Assembly (NCBI GenBank): GCA_008973525.1
Contig: WACJ01000188.1
Coordinates: forward strand, 186,001 to 250,000
Direction: 5' to 3'
Length of the DNA stretch: 64,000 nucleotides
From: Stenopsyche tienmushanensis
Taxonomy: Eukaryota; Arthropoda; Insecta; Trichoptera; Stenopsychidae
The position numbers and the translations under genes were made by a program. Within the stretch, counting starts at the first letter, position 1. Each line of letters begins with the position of its first letter. Of the stretch, positions 11,988 to 23,642 are shown in pieces. The notes below the pieces were generated by a model that was not told where the DNA came from, ran no database searches, and saw only the letters and a program-made list of their open reading frames with translations.

Positions 11988-12909
11988 TCTGATTCACTCA
12001 AATCCAGATGAGTGACTGACGTCAAATCTTATTTTTTATAAGATGATATGAAAGAGATGCAAAATATTACAGGTGTATCAAAATCATTATCAATAACAGA
12101 TTGTATTTATAAATATATTATTACAAAGGTCCGTGATAAACATTGTCGAACAGTTTTCATATTATTCTTCTGAGTTGAAACTATACCACGAGGACTTGTT
12201 TCGTTTATATTAGACATCACTGCATTTTCAAATTTGTTCTCCATTTTTAAAATATCGAGAAGAAATTTTTAACGAAGAAAACCACGCAGAGATGAGCTGA
12301 ACATTAATGAATTATAATTTCGTCCAACGATTGAGGATTTGTCAATTAAACTTATTCGTTCGTTGTCAACAGTTTATACCAAATCAATAAGTAGGAATTC
12401 TGAGTTTAAAAGTGATAGAAAATAATTATGTTTTTTTTAAATAAATGACTACTTTCCGGCCCCTAATAATATTTTGATAACAATGGACACACCCTGTTTA
12501 CAGGGACATTCTGTACTCAAAACAAATATTCATTTCTTGATTAATCAATGATAAGTAATTGGTTTGATCTTAGATTTCATTCACAAATCGGCAATCAATT
12601 TAATATACTTCATCAGATAATCAATTTTCCAGATCATGAAAAACAAGATTGAGGTTTATTTTTAATATAATATTTATAGATGTTAAGATTGTTTTATAGT
12701 AATCTCACACTTGATTGTTATGAGCTTGAACATGTTGTTGTCATGTTGTTAACATTTTGACTGCATATTTTTTTAAAGTATTGAATACAAGTGATGCAAT
12801 AAGTTACAATATAAATCATTTTAACGAATAACTTTTTATTCTGGTTATAAATTATAATACAATTATTTGCATAATTCTGATAAATTTATACAATGACGAA
12901 TGCCATAAA
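11988..12909. other. intergenic DNA between copies A and B
   Basis: AT-rich; it must hold the promoter of copy A and the 3' end of copy B. No TATA box, repeat or additional exon could be supported. Confidence 0.4.
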
Positions 12910-15900
12910 TTAATTTGATGAGTTGTATATTTCCCAAAGTGCATTACATCTGTCGAATTGGCGCAGTTCAATCTCAACCATGTCGCATAAGTACCCTCTT
13001 ATACAATGATCTCCACAAATTCCGTTAACAAATCCTGGTGCAGATTTTCCTCTAAATCTATGATAATCAACGGCAAGCAAATGCTTTTCTGTTGTTATCA
13101 TCCTTTGTATCAATGCATCCAATTCGACTGGATGTAACGAATTCACACTATAATGTTCTCTGAATGAATACTCCTTAAACCATCGCGGTCTCTGTTCCGG
13201 AGTTAAATTTGCTTCAGTTAGATTATAAATCCACGTGTCTATATCGAGAACATCCTTAAACAAAATAATTGATAAAATATTAATTTACGTTAAAGGATTG
13301 TTCCAAATTTAAATTATTTTTACATACATATGTTTCAGTATCTATTTGATAAACTCTATAATTAGGATTGACGTGTGCGTTAGATGTTAGACTTCCACCC
13401 AGAATAGCCACGTTGTATGGTTCACCATTTTCTTTTTTATACGAGATCTTAAATCCATCCTTATGGGCATGCCCGTTGAATTCAGCCACAATTGTATCTG
13501 CAAATCTATATAATTGCATATTTACAGAAAAGTCCTTTGTGTATGTTAAATAATTTCAATTAATAATGAAAACCTCTCTGTTATTTTATTATACTCTCTT
13601 GAGCAAACAAAATAAGAACTTCCACCGCCGGGTGGAATATGCGTCAGGATGTGAACTTTTTCTCCCGCATTTTCTGCTGCGAATAGAGTTTCAACCAACC
13701 AAGTCAGTTGTCCGCTGGGATCTCTGGGTTCATAATGTATCCACCTATGATAGTTTAAAATTATACATAGGATTTATTTTCAGATAATTCATCAGAACCA
13801 TTATCACTTACCAATTGTAGACATGACATACGTTGGTATTCAAAGATATGATCCTAAAGCCCGGTCTGACGAGAACCGTATAATAACCGCCTTCGTTTAT
13901 TGATGCTTTTGCATCTTCTGGAACCCAATCACTCCATAAATCAAATAGCAAATCGTACAGCCACGAACTCGACACGTGAGGATCGTTCACGTCCGATGGA
14001 GCGTATCTATACGATCAATCCCAAATTAGGTCTATCAATGTCTTTATAAAACCTAAATATAATTTGGAAAACTTACTGATTTGTCGGCTGAGATTCGTGA
14101 TTGCCGATTGTTGAAAATACTGGTATACTCCCAAATGCCTCTTTCATTTTGCTGAAAGTTTTATTCAAACCGTTTGCTTTCATCTCAAAAGTAGTCTCCC
14201 ACACTCCATGATCTATCACATCTCCCGTATAATATATATAATCGATGTCCTTAAATAATAATGATTCAATTTTTGTATGGATTCAATGATTATATATTTA
14301 TATACAGTCAACCCTCCTATAGCGACCACTTGGTTTGTGACGTCTTTTACTTAAACAACGGGTGAAATACATAAGATCAATGTTAATTAACTAAACAGGT
14401 ATAAATTTTGTATGGGTGCCTAATTTTCTATAGCGTAGTTCATATGTCGACGCTATAGAAGGTTTGACTGTATAGACGAATCATACTTTATGATTTTCCG
14501 CTATAAAATCAATAGCATCTTCAAATGCCCACCATGGAGAATCGCAATTTCTATAATCACCCCAATGACCAGCACGATTGTCTTCGGATACGTCGTTTAC
14601 TTTGGCTGTGTGTGATTTTTCTTCTCTTGATCCATCAAATTGATCAATATCGACATACATAATACCTTTGTCATCGACATATGTGTCAATGTTTTTATCC
14701 ACATGATTCGCCCTCCAATGATGCGACTCTTTCTCTGTTTGTCCTTTTCGACAGCACGCCGGTTCATTGCACACGGCCAAACTGTTTGGCTCGTAAGCCC
14801 GATCATAATGTGAATCAGTAATGTGTACAATCTTCAAAGGAGGATCATTCGTCGATTCCTAAACAAGTTCAACGTTGAGCATAAAGAAATAGCGATCGAT
14901 TTAAAGGGCATTTTGAAATATACCCTATGGATTGCTTCGACCCTCTTAGCTGGTATGTCGATTGTCCAATCGTATCGTTCATCCCCAATCGGACACGAAT
15001 TCGGATCGCTGTTCTGCAGCACGACTCCGCAGAGTCCTCTGGCACCGGCCAACGGTTGATTGTTCAATATATAAAACGCGATATCCTTAAAAGAAATATG
15101 AATTCATCGTTCAACGCCACGAGTATAGAGTGCGTTTAAAATCTAAAAATACTCACGGCATTCAAAGTGATAAATCCTCGGCAAACGTTATGCGGTTGTA
15201 CTTGAAGCAATGTGCAGAATTCTATCGCGTATTCAACAATCTCTTCTTCTGTTGAGCCGGTTTCGTACATTCTTATGGCTGCGTTCACAAACGAGCGACA
15301 CGCTATGCAGGTCGCACTCTAAAATCGAACTTCATTTTATAATACAAATTGACTTCTCGATGTGGTTTATGAAAGATTTTTTCTACTTACTATGCGCTGT
15401 TTGTCGACATTCACAAATGAATCCTCAAAAAAGTAATTTGGAAATTTCATGAGCTCTATTAATTCGTTGAATTCTTTTGCGTCCTTGTTTGTTTGATTTT
15501 TTTTGGCATATTTCAGAAAACTATCGGTAACGTCATCTAAAATATCATTTTGGAAATGTAAGCTTTGTCTAGAATAGTCAGTCAGTTTATTTGGTCTCGC
15601 GTTTGTCGGCCATTTTGTTCAGTCACAGTAAATTCTTCCGACGAAGAGGTCGTCGCGCGATCCCGCCAACTGCCGTCCGCGTGAGATCCGCGCAGTCACA
15701 ATTGATTTTTGACTTTGCAAAGCAATACCGTCCAAAATATTCATCGGAAGCTTGTGGAGGTTTATGATAGTGATGTGAAGCAAGGAGTGGGTGACCATCA
15801 GTGATTTCTTTCGACTGAACTTGTGCAAAAAATTGAAGAACAAATGAAAAATTACTGCCGTGTGACTAGGGAATCCAATCCTGGGATCCCGGACAGTTTT

Positions 15901-17541
15901 AGGTACTCATGAATCCCGGGATTAGTAAACGTAATCCCGAAAAATTCGGGATTGAAATTTTTATCTAACAGAAATCGTACACCTCACCAGCACGATGAAG
16001 ACTATTAAATCGAGACATTCTCGCCGAAATCTGGACGTTTGGAAACAGTGGCGTAACTACTAATTGGCGAGCTTAGGCGACGCCCAGGGGCAGTATCTGT
16101 CTAATCTATGTATGCAAATATATAGTACATATATGTTTTTCAAATTGTTATATTGACATTTCCCTACCGGTGATGTATTTACTACACCTCGACTCTAATA
16201 ATGGGAATATCGATATGAAATATAATAGATACGGGGTTCAGAATTTTTTTATTTCTCCGTAATATAATTAAGAATCATATCAAAGCATTATAGTATATTT
16301 TTCAGTCACATTAATGGTGTTATACGAAAATGGGGGGTCACACGGTCATCAACTCAAACTAGCATTTAAATATGTGATGACGATACCTCCAACGAGTGTG
16401 GAGGCTGAACGTGCATTCTCAGCAGTAAGTTGCCTGGCTTCAAAAATTAGATCCAGACTAAATGACGAAAACACTCGATGCTTTAATGATACTTCGGGTA
16501 TATTTTCCAAATAATATTTGAATTTTTTAATAAAATTCTTTCGCTTTCAAGTTATTTTTTATATTAAACAAATAGACTTATTTGTAATTTTTGGTCAGAT
16601 TTATGAGTTTAATTTCTTAATAAGTATTGAAAATCCCGGGATGGTCTAATGCGATCCCCAGAATCCAGAAAGAGCCTTACTTTCTGGATGACTCTCGTAA
16701 ATGTCTTTTATGCTGGATTTAAAAATAGCAAAGTTGTTAAGCTGTTAATATGAATTCTAAATATTTTAAAGCCTTTCAGTGTTTTGATCATCATAGAGTC
16801 CTTGAATTGACTGTCTCTGTCTCCCGAACGTTTTATCTGTCTCTGTCTCTCTCCAAGCTCAACGTAAATGAGTACTCTTTCTGAATTACTGGAATTCCCT
16901 CGCAAATATGCGATCATCCTACCATACAGGGTAAGGATATTCAAGGATTACTGCTGGAAGAAGCAGATTGATAAAGCAGAATTGGCAGAAATGGCATCTA
17001 AAATAACCAAAAATTTACAAGACGATCTGACATATGGAAACAATGAATTTATTTAGTATGAAAAATATAAAACGGCTCAAACCTGGCCGAACAATTGGAT
17101 ATTTTAATTATATATATCAGATCTTTCAACTGAAAGTAACACAAAATTTTAGATTCTTTTTTTTACAAATGCTTTGATCCATGCAACGAAATTTACTAAG
17201 GTTTGTCATTCAACAACTAATACTAAAAATAAGAGATTTTGTGCAAAAAATAGATAATAAAAGTTAAGGTGATGCTGAAGAATGTTCTAAAAATGCGATT
17301 ATTTGGCCAATAAAGAGATTAACTATTTATTGCTGATTGGTATTGATCGTGAATATTGCAAAGTTCATCAAATAATTGTAATGTCAAAGAATTTAATCAT
17401 CAATATAAATAATTAAGAAAAGTTAATGGTGAAACATGTTCTTTAAACAAGTTATTTACCCTCTGAAAGAATATTCTTTGCCCTTCCGCTCAAAACAAAC
17501 AAGCACAACTCCAGAAAAATGACATATTTTAAGAGCTGCAT
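12910..17541 (-). CDS. SMPD1-like: acid sphingomyelinase-like phosphodiesterase, copy B
   Basis: Ten exons on the same plan as copy A: 17460-17541 (start MQLLKYVIFLELCLFVLSG, signal peptide), 15391-15536, 15157-15318, 14924-15085, 14487-14858, 14077-14249, and about 13812-14006, 13575-13744, 13330-13505 and 12910-13252. Exon 1 is separated from exon 2 by a 1.9-kb intron filled with mariner and hAT remnants; I place it there because its phase (one base carried over) and donor GTAAAT fit exon 2 exactly. Motifs are intact: ITDSHYD, YTGDVIDH, GNHES, THIPPGGG, AEFNGHAH and WIYNLTEANL. The saposin-B cysteines are present. No frame break was seen. The HIPPG loop is the closest of the five to human SMPD1 GHIPPG. 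Confidence 0.9.
14305..14470. mobile_element. MITE with CAGTCAA...CTATAGCG terminal repeats
   Basis: A 166-base element in intron 5 of copy B, flanked by TA on both sides. Its ends are CAGTCAACCCTCCTATAGCG and, inverted, CAGTCAAACCTTCTATAGCG. TA flanks and these ends fit a Tc1/mariner-superfamily (pogo/Tigger-like) non-autonomous element. No coding capacity. Relatives occur at 24520 and about 62008. Confidence 0.8.
15595..15858 (+). mobile_element. mariner transposase remnant, N-terminal part
   Basis: Plus-strand frames encode RSRDPANCRPREIRAVT-like sequence and then, after breaks, EARSG, VTISDFF and LCKKLKNK. These follow the mariner N-terminal domain pattern (RxVIxFL, then EERSGRPSVITDDLVQKI). 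The fragment ends next to the hAT element starting at 15867. It lies in intron 1 of copy B; a related piece is at 27660. Confidence 0.7.
15867..16680 (+). mobile_element. hAT-family transposon remnant, copy 1
   Basis: Begins TAGGGAATCCAATCC and contains, at 16314-16514, the canonical hAT C-terminal dimerisation signature MTIPPTSVEAERAFSAVSCL followed by ASKIRSRLND. The left 370 bases are closely similar, in inverted orientation, to the element at 62840-63534. The right end is not clear; an AATCCCGGGAT motif at about 16630 may mark it. Most of the transposase is missing, so it is inactive. Confidence 0.8.
16690..17459. other. rest of intron 1 of copy B
   Basis: AT-rich. A 62-codon frame at 16868-17056 has no recognised relative. 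CT-rich stretches occur near 16810-16850. Nothing further is supported. Confidence 0.35.
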
Positions 17542-17769
17542 ACTGATCAACTCGAATATTTTCATGCCACTGAGCAAATTTAATAGACAGTCACCTAAAT
17601 ATAGTGATTTATCAAGTCACATATGAGGAGAAATGAGACAAAAAATTCACTTAAATTATCTTTTATCATGTTATCTATTTGGATTACGCTTTTTTCTTCT
17701 TTCTGCTTCGCAAAATAACTTCAATTGAAAAATATTTTGAAAATTTATTAAAAAATGTTACATCTTGTT

Positions 17770-20700
17770 TTAATTTGAGGCGTTAAAATCTTCCCATAGG
17801 CCATCGCACTTCTCGCTATCGTATACATCGGATTTGACCATATAACATAGATTGCTTTGGACACATTTATCATCGCACGTTCCTTCCACCCAATTGGGAG
17901 CAGATTTCCCTCTGAACCTGTGGTAATCGACGACCAATAGATCTTTTTCCGTAGTTATCATCCTTTGAATCAGTCCATCCAGGCCGTATGCACTCAAAGA
18001 ATCTACGCCGTAGTGCTCTTTGAACGCGTACTCCCTGTACCATCGCGGTCTTTGATCTGGATTCGAATTTGCCTCGGTGAGATTGTAGACCCACGTTTCT
18101 GCATCGAGGACCTCCTAAAAATAAACCAAATGTTTTATCACACCGAAATAAATAAATTAAACCGTTTAAATATTCAAACAAACATGAGTTTCAGCATCCA
18201 CTTCGTATATGCGATAGTTTGGGTTGACGAAAGTATAAGCTGTTAAGCTTCCGCCGTTCCAGGCTACGGTATACGGTTCGTCGGATTCCTTGTTGTAGTA
18301 TATTTTGAACTCTTCATTATGTGTATGACCGTTGAATTCGGCTATGATGGTATCGGAGAATCTCTCTGTGATTTTTCTATATTCTCTCGAACAAGTGTAG
18401 AGAGAGTCTTCAGTGCCGGTGGGCACGTGGGACAAAATGTGGACTCGTTCGCCTTCATATTCAGCAGCGAGCAACGTTTCGATCAACCAATTGAATTGAT
18501 TCTTCAGATATTCCGGATCGAGATGAATCCACCTAATAAATATAATAACAACTCATTCAAATTTGATATTTTGTATCGACGCCTCGACATTCGAAATGAT
18601 CATATACCAATTGTCGACGTAGCAGTAGTTACTGTTCAGCACTACAATTCTGAAACCCGGTTTTACAAGAACGGTGTAATAGCCACCTTCCATGATGGTC
18701 GTTTTTGTATCTTCCGGCAACCAATCGCTCCATAAATCTATCAGCACTTTATATAACCAAGCTGTCGATAGTTCAGGATCAGTTATGTAAGCTGGAGCAA
18801 ATCTATTTTTGTAATACATTCATTATTACATATCTTACGATTGTCAATTAAACGCATGCATTTGTAATACTAACTGATTTGTTGGTTGTGATTCATGATT
18901 CCCAATTCCTGGAAATATCGAGTTTCCTTTAAAAGATTCCTTGATCTTAGTGTAGGTCAGATTTAAGCTTTCCGTTATCATTTCATAAGTGGTTTCCCAA
19001 CCGCCATGATCGATAACGTCTCCTGTATAATATACATATTCAATATCCTACAAGAAAATTAATGTGGTTAATGCAAATTTAAATATTGCAATTTTGTAGC
19101 TTGAAACATTGTTTACATATGTAAAAACTTTACTGAGACTGACTGAGTTGAGCTTGTATATCAATAAATGAACCTTTACACTGTTGATAGCACACAATAT
19201 TCGTTCATTTCTTCTTGTACACATAAATTATACACATGTGGCTTCTGTTTTAGTAACAATATAATGTATTTGTTGAAATTTGAAATCAATGAATTTGGAA
19301 CGATCATGTTTCAAATAGAAACATTTTTGTTACTATGCTAAAATTTTTAGTATATAATTGATTTTTGTAGTTTTATACTATTTATTATGATTCTAAGAAG
19401 ACTACCAACGACATAAGAAGACCCCATACGCATTATTTGAAAATATTTAGACGTGTAAAGGTAACTTTACAGCACGACCTCGCCATCGATGTACGAGTGT
19501 ATGAGACGCAAGACACCCGTCTCCGTCTCCGATTCAATAATCTCCGCACTCAATGTTCAAGAATGCTCATTCTGTATCACTTGAATCCAAACGCACATAT
19601 GAACGATTCCTAACCAACAGGTTAAACAGAGGCAATGATCTGCAGTAGAAGAAGAAGATCGAGGGTCAAGAAGTTTGTTGTGAACGGTCACGAGGTTGAA
19701 TATAGCAAATCGCTGAGATACCTCGAGATCCTCTTGGATAACAAGCTGACCCTCAGAAAACATATTGAAGTAGAAGGTCAGTGAGCTAGGACGGCTCATG
19801 CCCAATATTGGAGGGCCAAAGCCGTGCAGAAGACGTACCATAAATGAGGTAATACACTCGATCCTTCTGTATGGAGCCCCGATATGGCATGAGTCGCTCA
19901 GGACACGAAAGCTACAGAAGGAAGCTGACCGGGATCCAGCGGCAGAGAGCGCTCCGAGTCACCGCAGCATACAGAACTGTATCTGAAGAAGCGGTGCTTG
20001 TGATCGCTGGAATACCCCCGCTTGACCTCCAGGCAAAGAAGAGGGCCTTGGACTACGAAGATCCTAAAAATCGCAACGAACATGACCAGAAACTGAGAGA
20101 AATCTGGCAACGGAGATGGGATCAGTCCAGCAAGGGAAGATGAACCCATAGGCTTTCTCCCGGTCATAAGTCGGTGGAGGGCCCGGGAACACGGTGAAAC
20201 AACCTACCGTTTGACTCAGGTGCTCACTGGGCATGGATGCTTCGGTGCGTACCTTAAGCGGATTGGTAAAGAACCATCCACAACATGGTCTACAGCATGA
20301 TGGAAATCAAGAAGAACTGGGACCTTTGGCGCGAATACGTAGAAGAGGTTCTGAGTGCCAAAGAGGGTAGTGAAAGAAAGAGACGCTGAGCGCCTCTCCA
20401 ACAATGGAATGGGGCCAATCACCTAAGGTCGGACTACCTGTCCTCCTGAAGCAATGTGGAAAACAATTCCAGGGGGGCAGAGAAGGACAAAGGAGGGGTT
20501 TAGTGGGTACATCCAACACTACCCGCGAAGGGTGTCTTGGCTTATAAGAGTCCATCCGTGGAATACTGTGGGTGCGAAGATTCCCTTCCCACAGAAAAAA
20601 AAAGGTTAAAAATGGAAATGACATTATAATACGTCAAAAAGTATCGACCCTATTGTTATTCATAGCTTCCTACACCTTTGGAAGACTACTATTAAACAGA

Positions 20701-22470
20701 TTTATGTCTATAATCGAAGAAAATAAATTGATATCCAGTAATTTATTTAGATTTCGACTTGGAATACGAAAAGTTTAGCTCGCTGATAATGACATCCGGA
20801 ATTACACTTCAAAATCAGGAAATATCTATTAATGTAATTTTGCTTTGTAATTAAATTCAAGATAAGACACTAAGTAAAGCCACTAGACTTGATATACCAT
20901 TCCAAGATAGTGTACTCGTTCCAGTTCTATATTTTCTACACAAAAATAGTGTTTCAAGTAATCCAGCTCAATCATTCAAAGATTCACACACAATCAACTT
21001 TGCATATCTTGGTATGCATATTTTGACAGACGTTTGAATGGAATTTGTGATAATTAACATGATACAATAGGAGTTAAAGATGACAATAATGAGACATTAA
21101 ATTGAGAGTTACAGCATTAATTAGAAGAAGAGTTTGAAGTGCACCTCAATTGTCTAGTTGAAGGCTGATTAAAGCAACAGGTTTAGATTCAAATCTTAGA
21201 TAGATAAATGGTAGAGTCTAACATCCAACATGATGATCATCAAATACACTTATCTGTGGATACTCACATTATGGTTTTCAGTAATAAAATCAATCCCATC
21301 TTCGTACGCCCGCCAGGGAGAGTCACAGTTTCTATAATCGCCCCAATGTCCTGCACGATCCTCGTCGGTTATCTCACTATTTTTATGCGAAAACATTACT
21401 TTTTCACCCCTTGACTTCTTCGCCTGCTCGATGTCTATATAAAACTGCCCATTTTTATCGAGCAAGACTTCAGGATCGTAGCTTCTGAGGCTTCTCGACC
21501 GACGCGATGGCTTTTCAGTTTGTCCTTTTCTACAACACGTCGGCTCATTGCATACAGCCAGACCGTTATCCTCGTAAGCAGGATCATAGTGCGTGTCGGT
21601 GATGTGTACGATTTTTATGCTCGTGCCGTTTTCAGCGGACGCTTTCTGAATTTTTAACATTCGTAATGATAAACGATTAAAATAAAAATTATTTCATCAT
21701 TTCAAAATAAAACCTTGGTTATTTGCTTCCTTCTGGCAGGTATTTCCAACGTCCAATCGTATCGATCGTCGTTGATAGGACAAGATGTCGGATCATTGTT
21801 TTGCAATACGACTCCGCAAAACGCTCTGGCTGACACCAACGGCTGATTTTCCAATATATGCCACATTATATCCTTACAAAGCATCCAAAACAATTATTAT
21901 ATGCCCGTTATTTTTAATTGGTGTATTTTATTTTATACCTACGGAGTTCAAGTCGACGAATCCTTTGCAGACATGATACGGTTGGACGTTGAACATAGTG
22001 CAGAACCCGATGGCCATCTCCGATAGCTCCTCTTTCGTCGATCCCGATTCATATAAATCTATAACTGTGCTTACGATCGATCGACATGCCAAACATGTCA
22101 GGGTCTGAATATAATCAAAACATTTTTAATCGAGTCATTTAAAAATAATATACAAAAGATTCATATTTAATAACTTACGACTCGTCTTTTGCTGAAAGTT
22201 TTGATCGCATTTCTATTGATGTAATCGTCCAATGTTAATAATTGTACCAATATGTTGTATTCCAATTCTTCCTCCAGAGTTTGCAATTGTTTGACAGATT
22301 TAATCATAAGCTTGACAATGTCCACTGAAATGTTAATCGCGTCATTAAAAAAATGTCAACTGATCAATTATGTGCACTAAATTGACTTACGTTCAGATCG
22401 ATAAGTTTGTGCAGATATGCTTAAAGTAAAACATAGTGTGATGAAGAGACCAAAAGTAGTGAAACTTCAT
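17770..22470 (-). CDS. SMPD1-like: acid sphingomyelinase-like phosphodiesterase, copy C (frame broken in signal peptide)
   Basis: Nine exons at about 22391-22470, 22179-22324, 21942-22104, 21714-21871, 21267-21644, 18874-19047, 18609-18801, 18185-18532 and 17770-18114. The usual exons 8 and 9 are one continuous exon here. Metal motifs are intact: ITDTHYD, YTGDVIDH, GNHES, SHVPTG and AEFNGHTH, with VYNLTEANS near the end. Exon 1 is 80 bases, one more than the phase allows: ATG AAG TTT is followed by an extra base, and only the +1 frame gives a proper signal peptide (FGLFITLCFTLSISA) that joins exon 2. So either the copy is newly broken or the sequence has a one-base error. A 2.2-kb intron between exons 5 and 6 contains an R1-like LINE fragment. 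Confidence 0.85.
19450..20610 (+). mobile_element. R1-clade-like LINE remnant, 3' part of ORF2
   Basis: Broken plus-strand frames encode YSKSLRYLGILLDNKLTLRK, MPNIGGPKPCRRR, VIHSILLYGAPIWHESL, then QRQRALRVTAAYRTVSEEAV and TQVLTGHGCFGAYLKRIG. This is the order seen at the end of the reverse transcriptase and the C-terminal region of R1/TRAS-type non-LTR retrotransposons. Several stops and frameshifts show that it is dead. A short A-run at about 20590 may be its 3' end. It lies in an intron of copy C, opposite to the gene. Confidence 0.85.
20611..21266. other. rest of the large copy C intron
   Basis: AT-rich, with no recognised element or exon. Confidence 0.35.
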
Positions 22471-22479
22471 GTTGGTGAC

Positions 22480-22930
22480 TAGCCTGGTGTAGAGCGAGCT
22501 ATTTATTATATAACTTTGGCGTGTTTGTTTTTCAACGACTGCAAAATGAATTTTATCAAAATGTGAGAAGCGGGGAGAAAACACGCATTGTTAATTAGCG
22601 ATTATCACAGCCTATTGTTTAAATTATGAAATTGGATCTGTATTATCATTACCTAGCTCTCTGTTGTGCTCTCAATTTAATCTATTTTTATTGATACAAA
22701 GCAGCTGAATACGATCACTGTAACCTGACCAAGTCCTCTCTCAATCTTAGCTATACGCTGCTCCAAATTATAACATTTTTGAGAAATTGCTGAATTGATT
22801 ATTTGTAAGATTTTTATTTTATGATGTGAATTATTAAAAAAAATACAGATAATTTTCTGTCCAAAATTTTTTTTGTGCAGTAAAATACAATCAATAAAAG
22901 ACATGGATATTAAATTTAGATTTTGCACTT
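22480..22930. other. intergenic DNA upstream of copy C
   Basis: Expected promoter region of copy C; nothing specific recognised. Confidence 0.35.
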
Positions 22931-22934
22931 TGTG

Positions 22935-23170
22935 GTGCATTTTTGCCCATGGTTATGAATCGACACAAAAACTCGACTTTATTGCTGTGACACATCGCAC
23001 AACGCTCGATTGAAACATCGTCACGACGCTGTTTTTGTTCCACTGTGAGCGAACGTGGTACTCATCTTGCGCACAGCTTTCTCATGTCCAAATTTTCAGT
23101 CAACATGCGATGTATAACACTTTTTGAAATGTCCACCATATAAACTAGTTCGTGCACTTGGAACTACCCT
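22935..23170 (-). mobile_element. mariner transposase remnant, middle part
   Basis: The minus strand reads VDISKSVIHRMLTENLDMRK, LCAR, then VPRSLTVEQKQRRDD and NKVEFLCRFITMGKNA. This matches the mariner segment between the second HTH and the catalytic domain (ISxGSVHxIL, MRKVxARWVPRxLT, FLxRxVTMDETWI). An internal stop follows LCAR, and the first catalytic Asp region reads TMGKNA instead of TMDETW. Inactive. Confidence 0.8.
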
Positions 23171-23642
23171 CGTATCATATAGATTTGAACCCAAAATGTT
23201 TGAATTACGAATCTAAACACTAAATCACGCGCATAATAAGAAAATGAATATTAGATGGAATTCCTTTTAAAAAATAAATCTATAAATATAGGATGCATTC
23301 ATAAAAACCATTAGTATAAATTTTAAAATTATCTAGTCGCATAATTGAAATATTCATATGTTGTGGCGAAAATCTCTATCAACATATTTTTGTACCACTT
23401 AATTATTCAATGCATGTTTTTATTTCCTAACATTCTTTCTAATTTAAATAAACTTACCAGCATGTTTTGTTGAAATGCTCAGTTGCGATATTCGATAACC
23501 AAATTAAGGCTTCATGGCAACCATTGCCTATATTAATCTATTGAATACTATTACAAAAATGCTATTATCATCAACAACAGATAGGGAACGCCTCGTTGCA
23601 AACAATTACTCGTTTATTGAATAAAAATCAAACATACAACAT
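23171..23642. other. intergenic DNA downstream of copy D
   Basis: AT-rich, no feature recognised. Confidence 0.35.

Noticed and set aside
17770..22470. Calling sphingomyelinase copy C a pseudogene outright
   Set aside because: Only one frame break, and comparable breaks occur in NMD3, which should be functional; sequence error is at least as likely.
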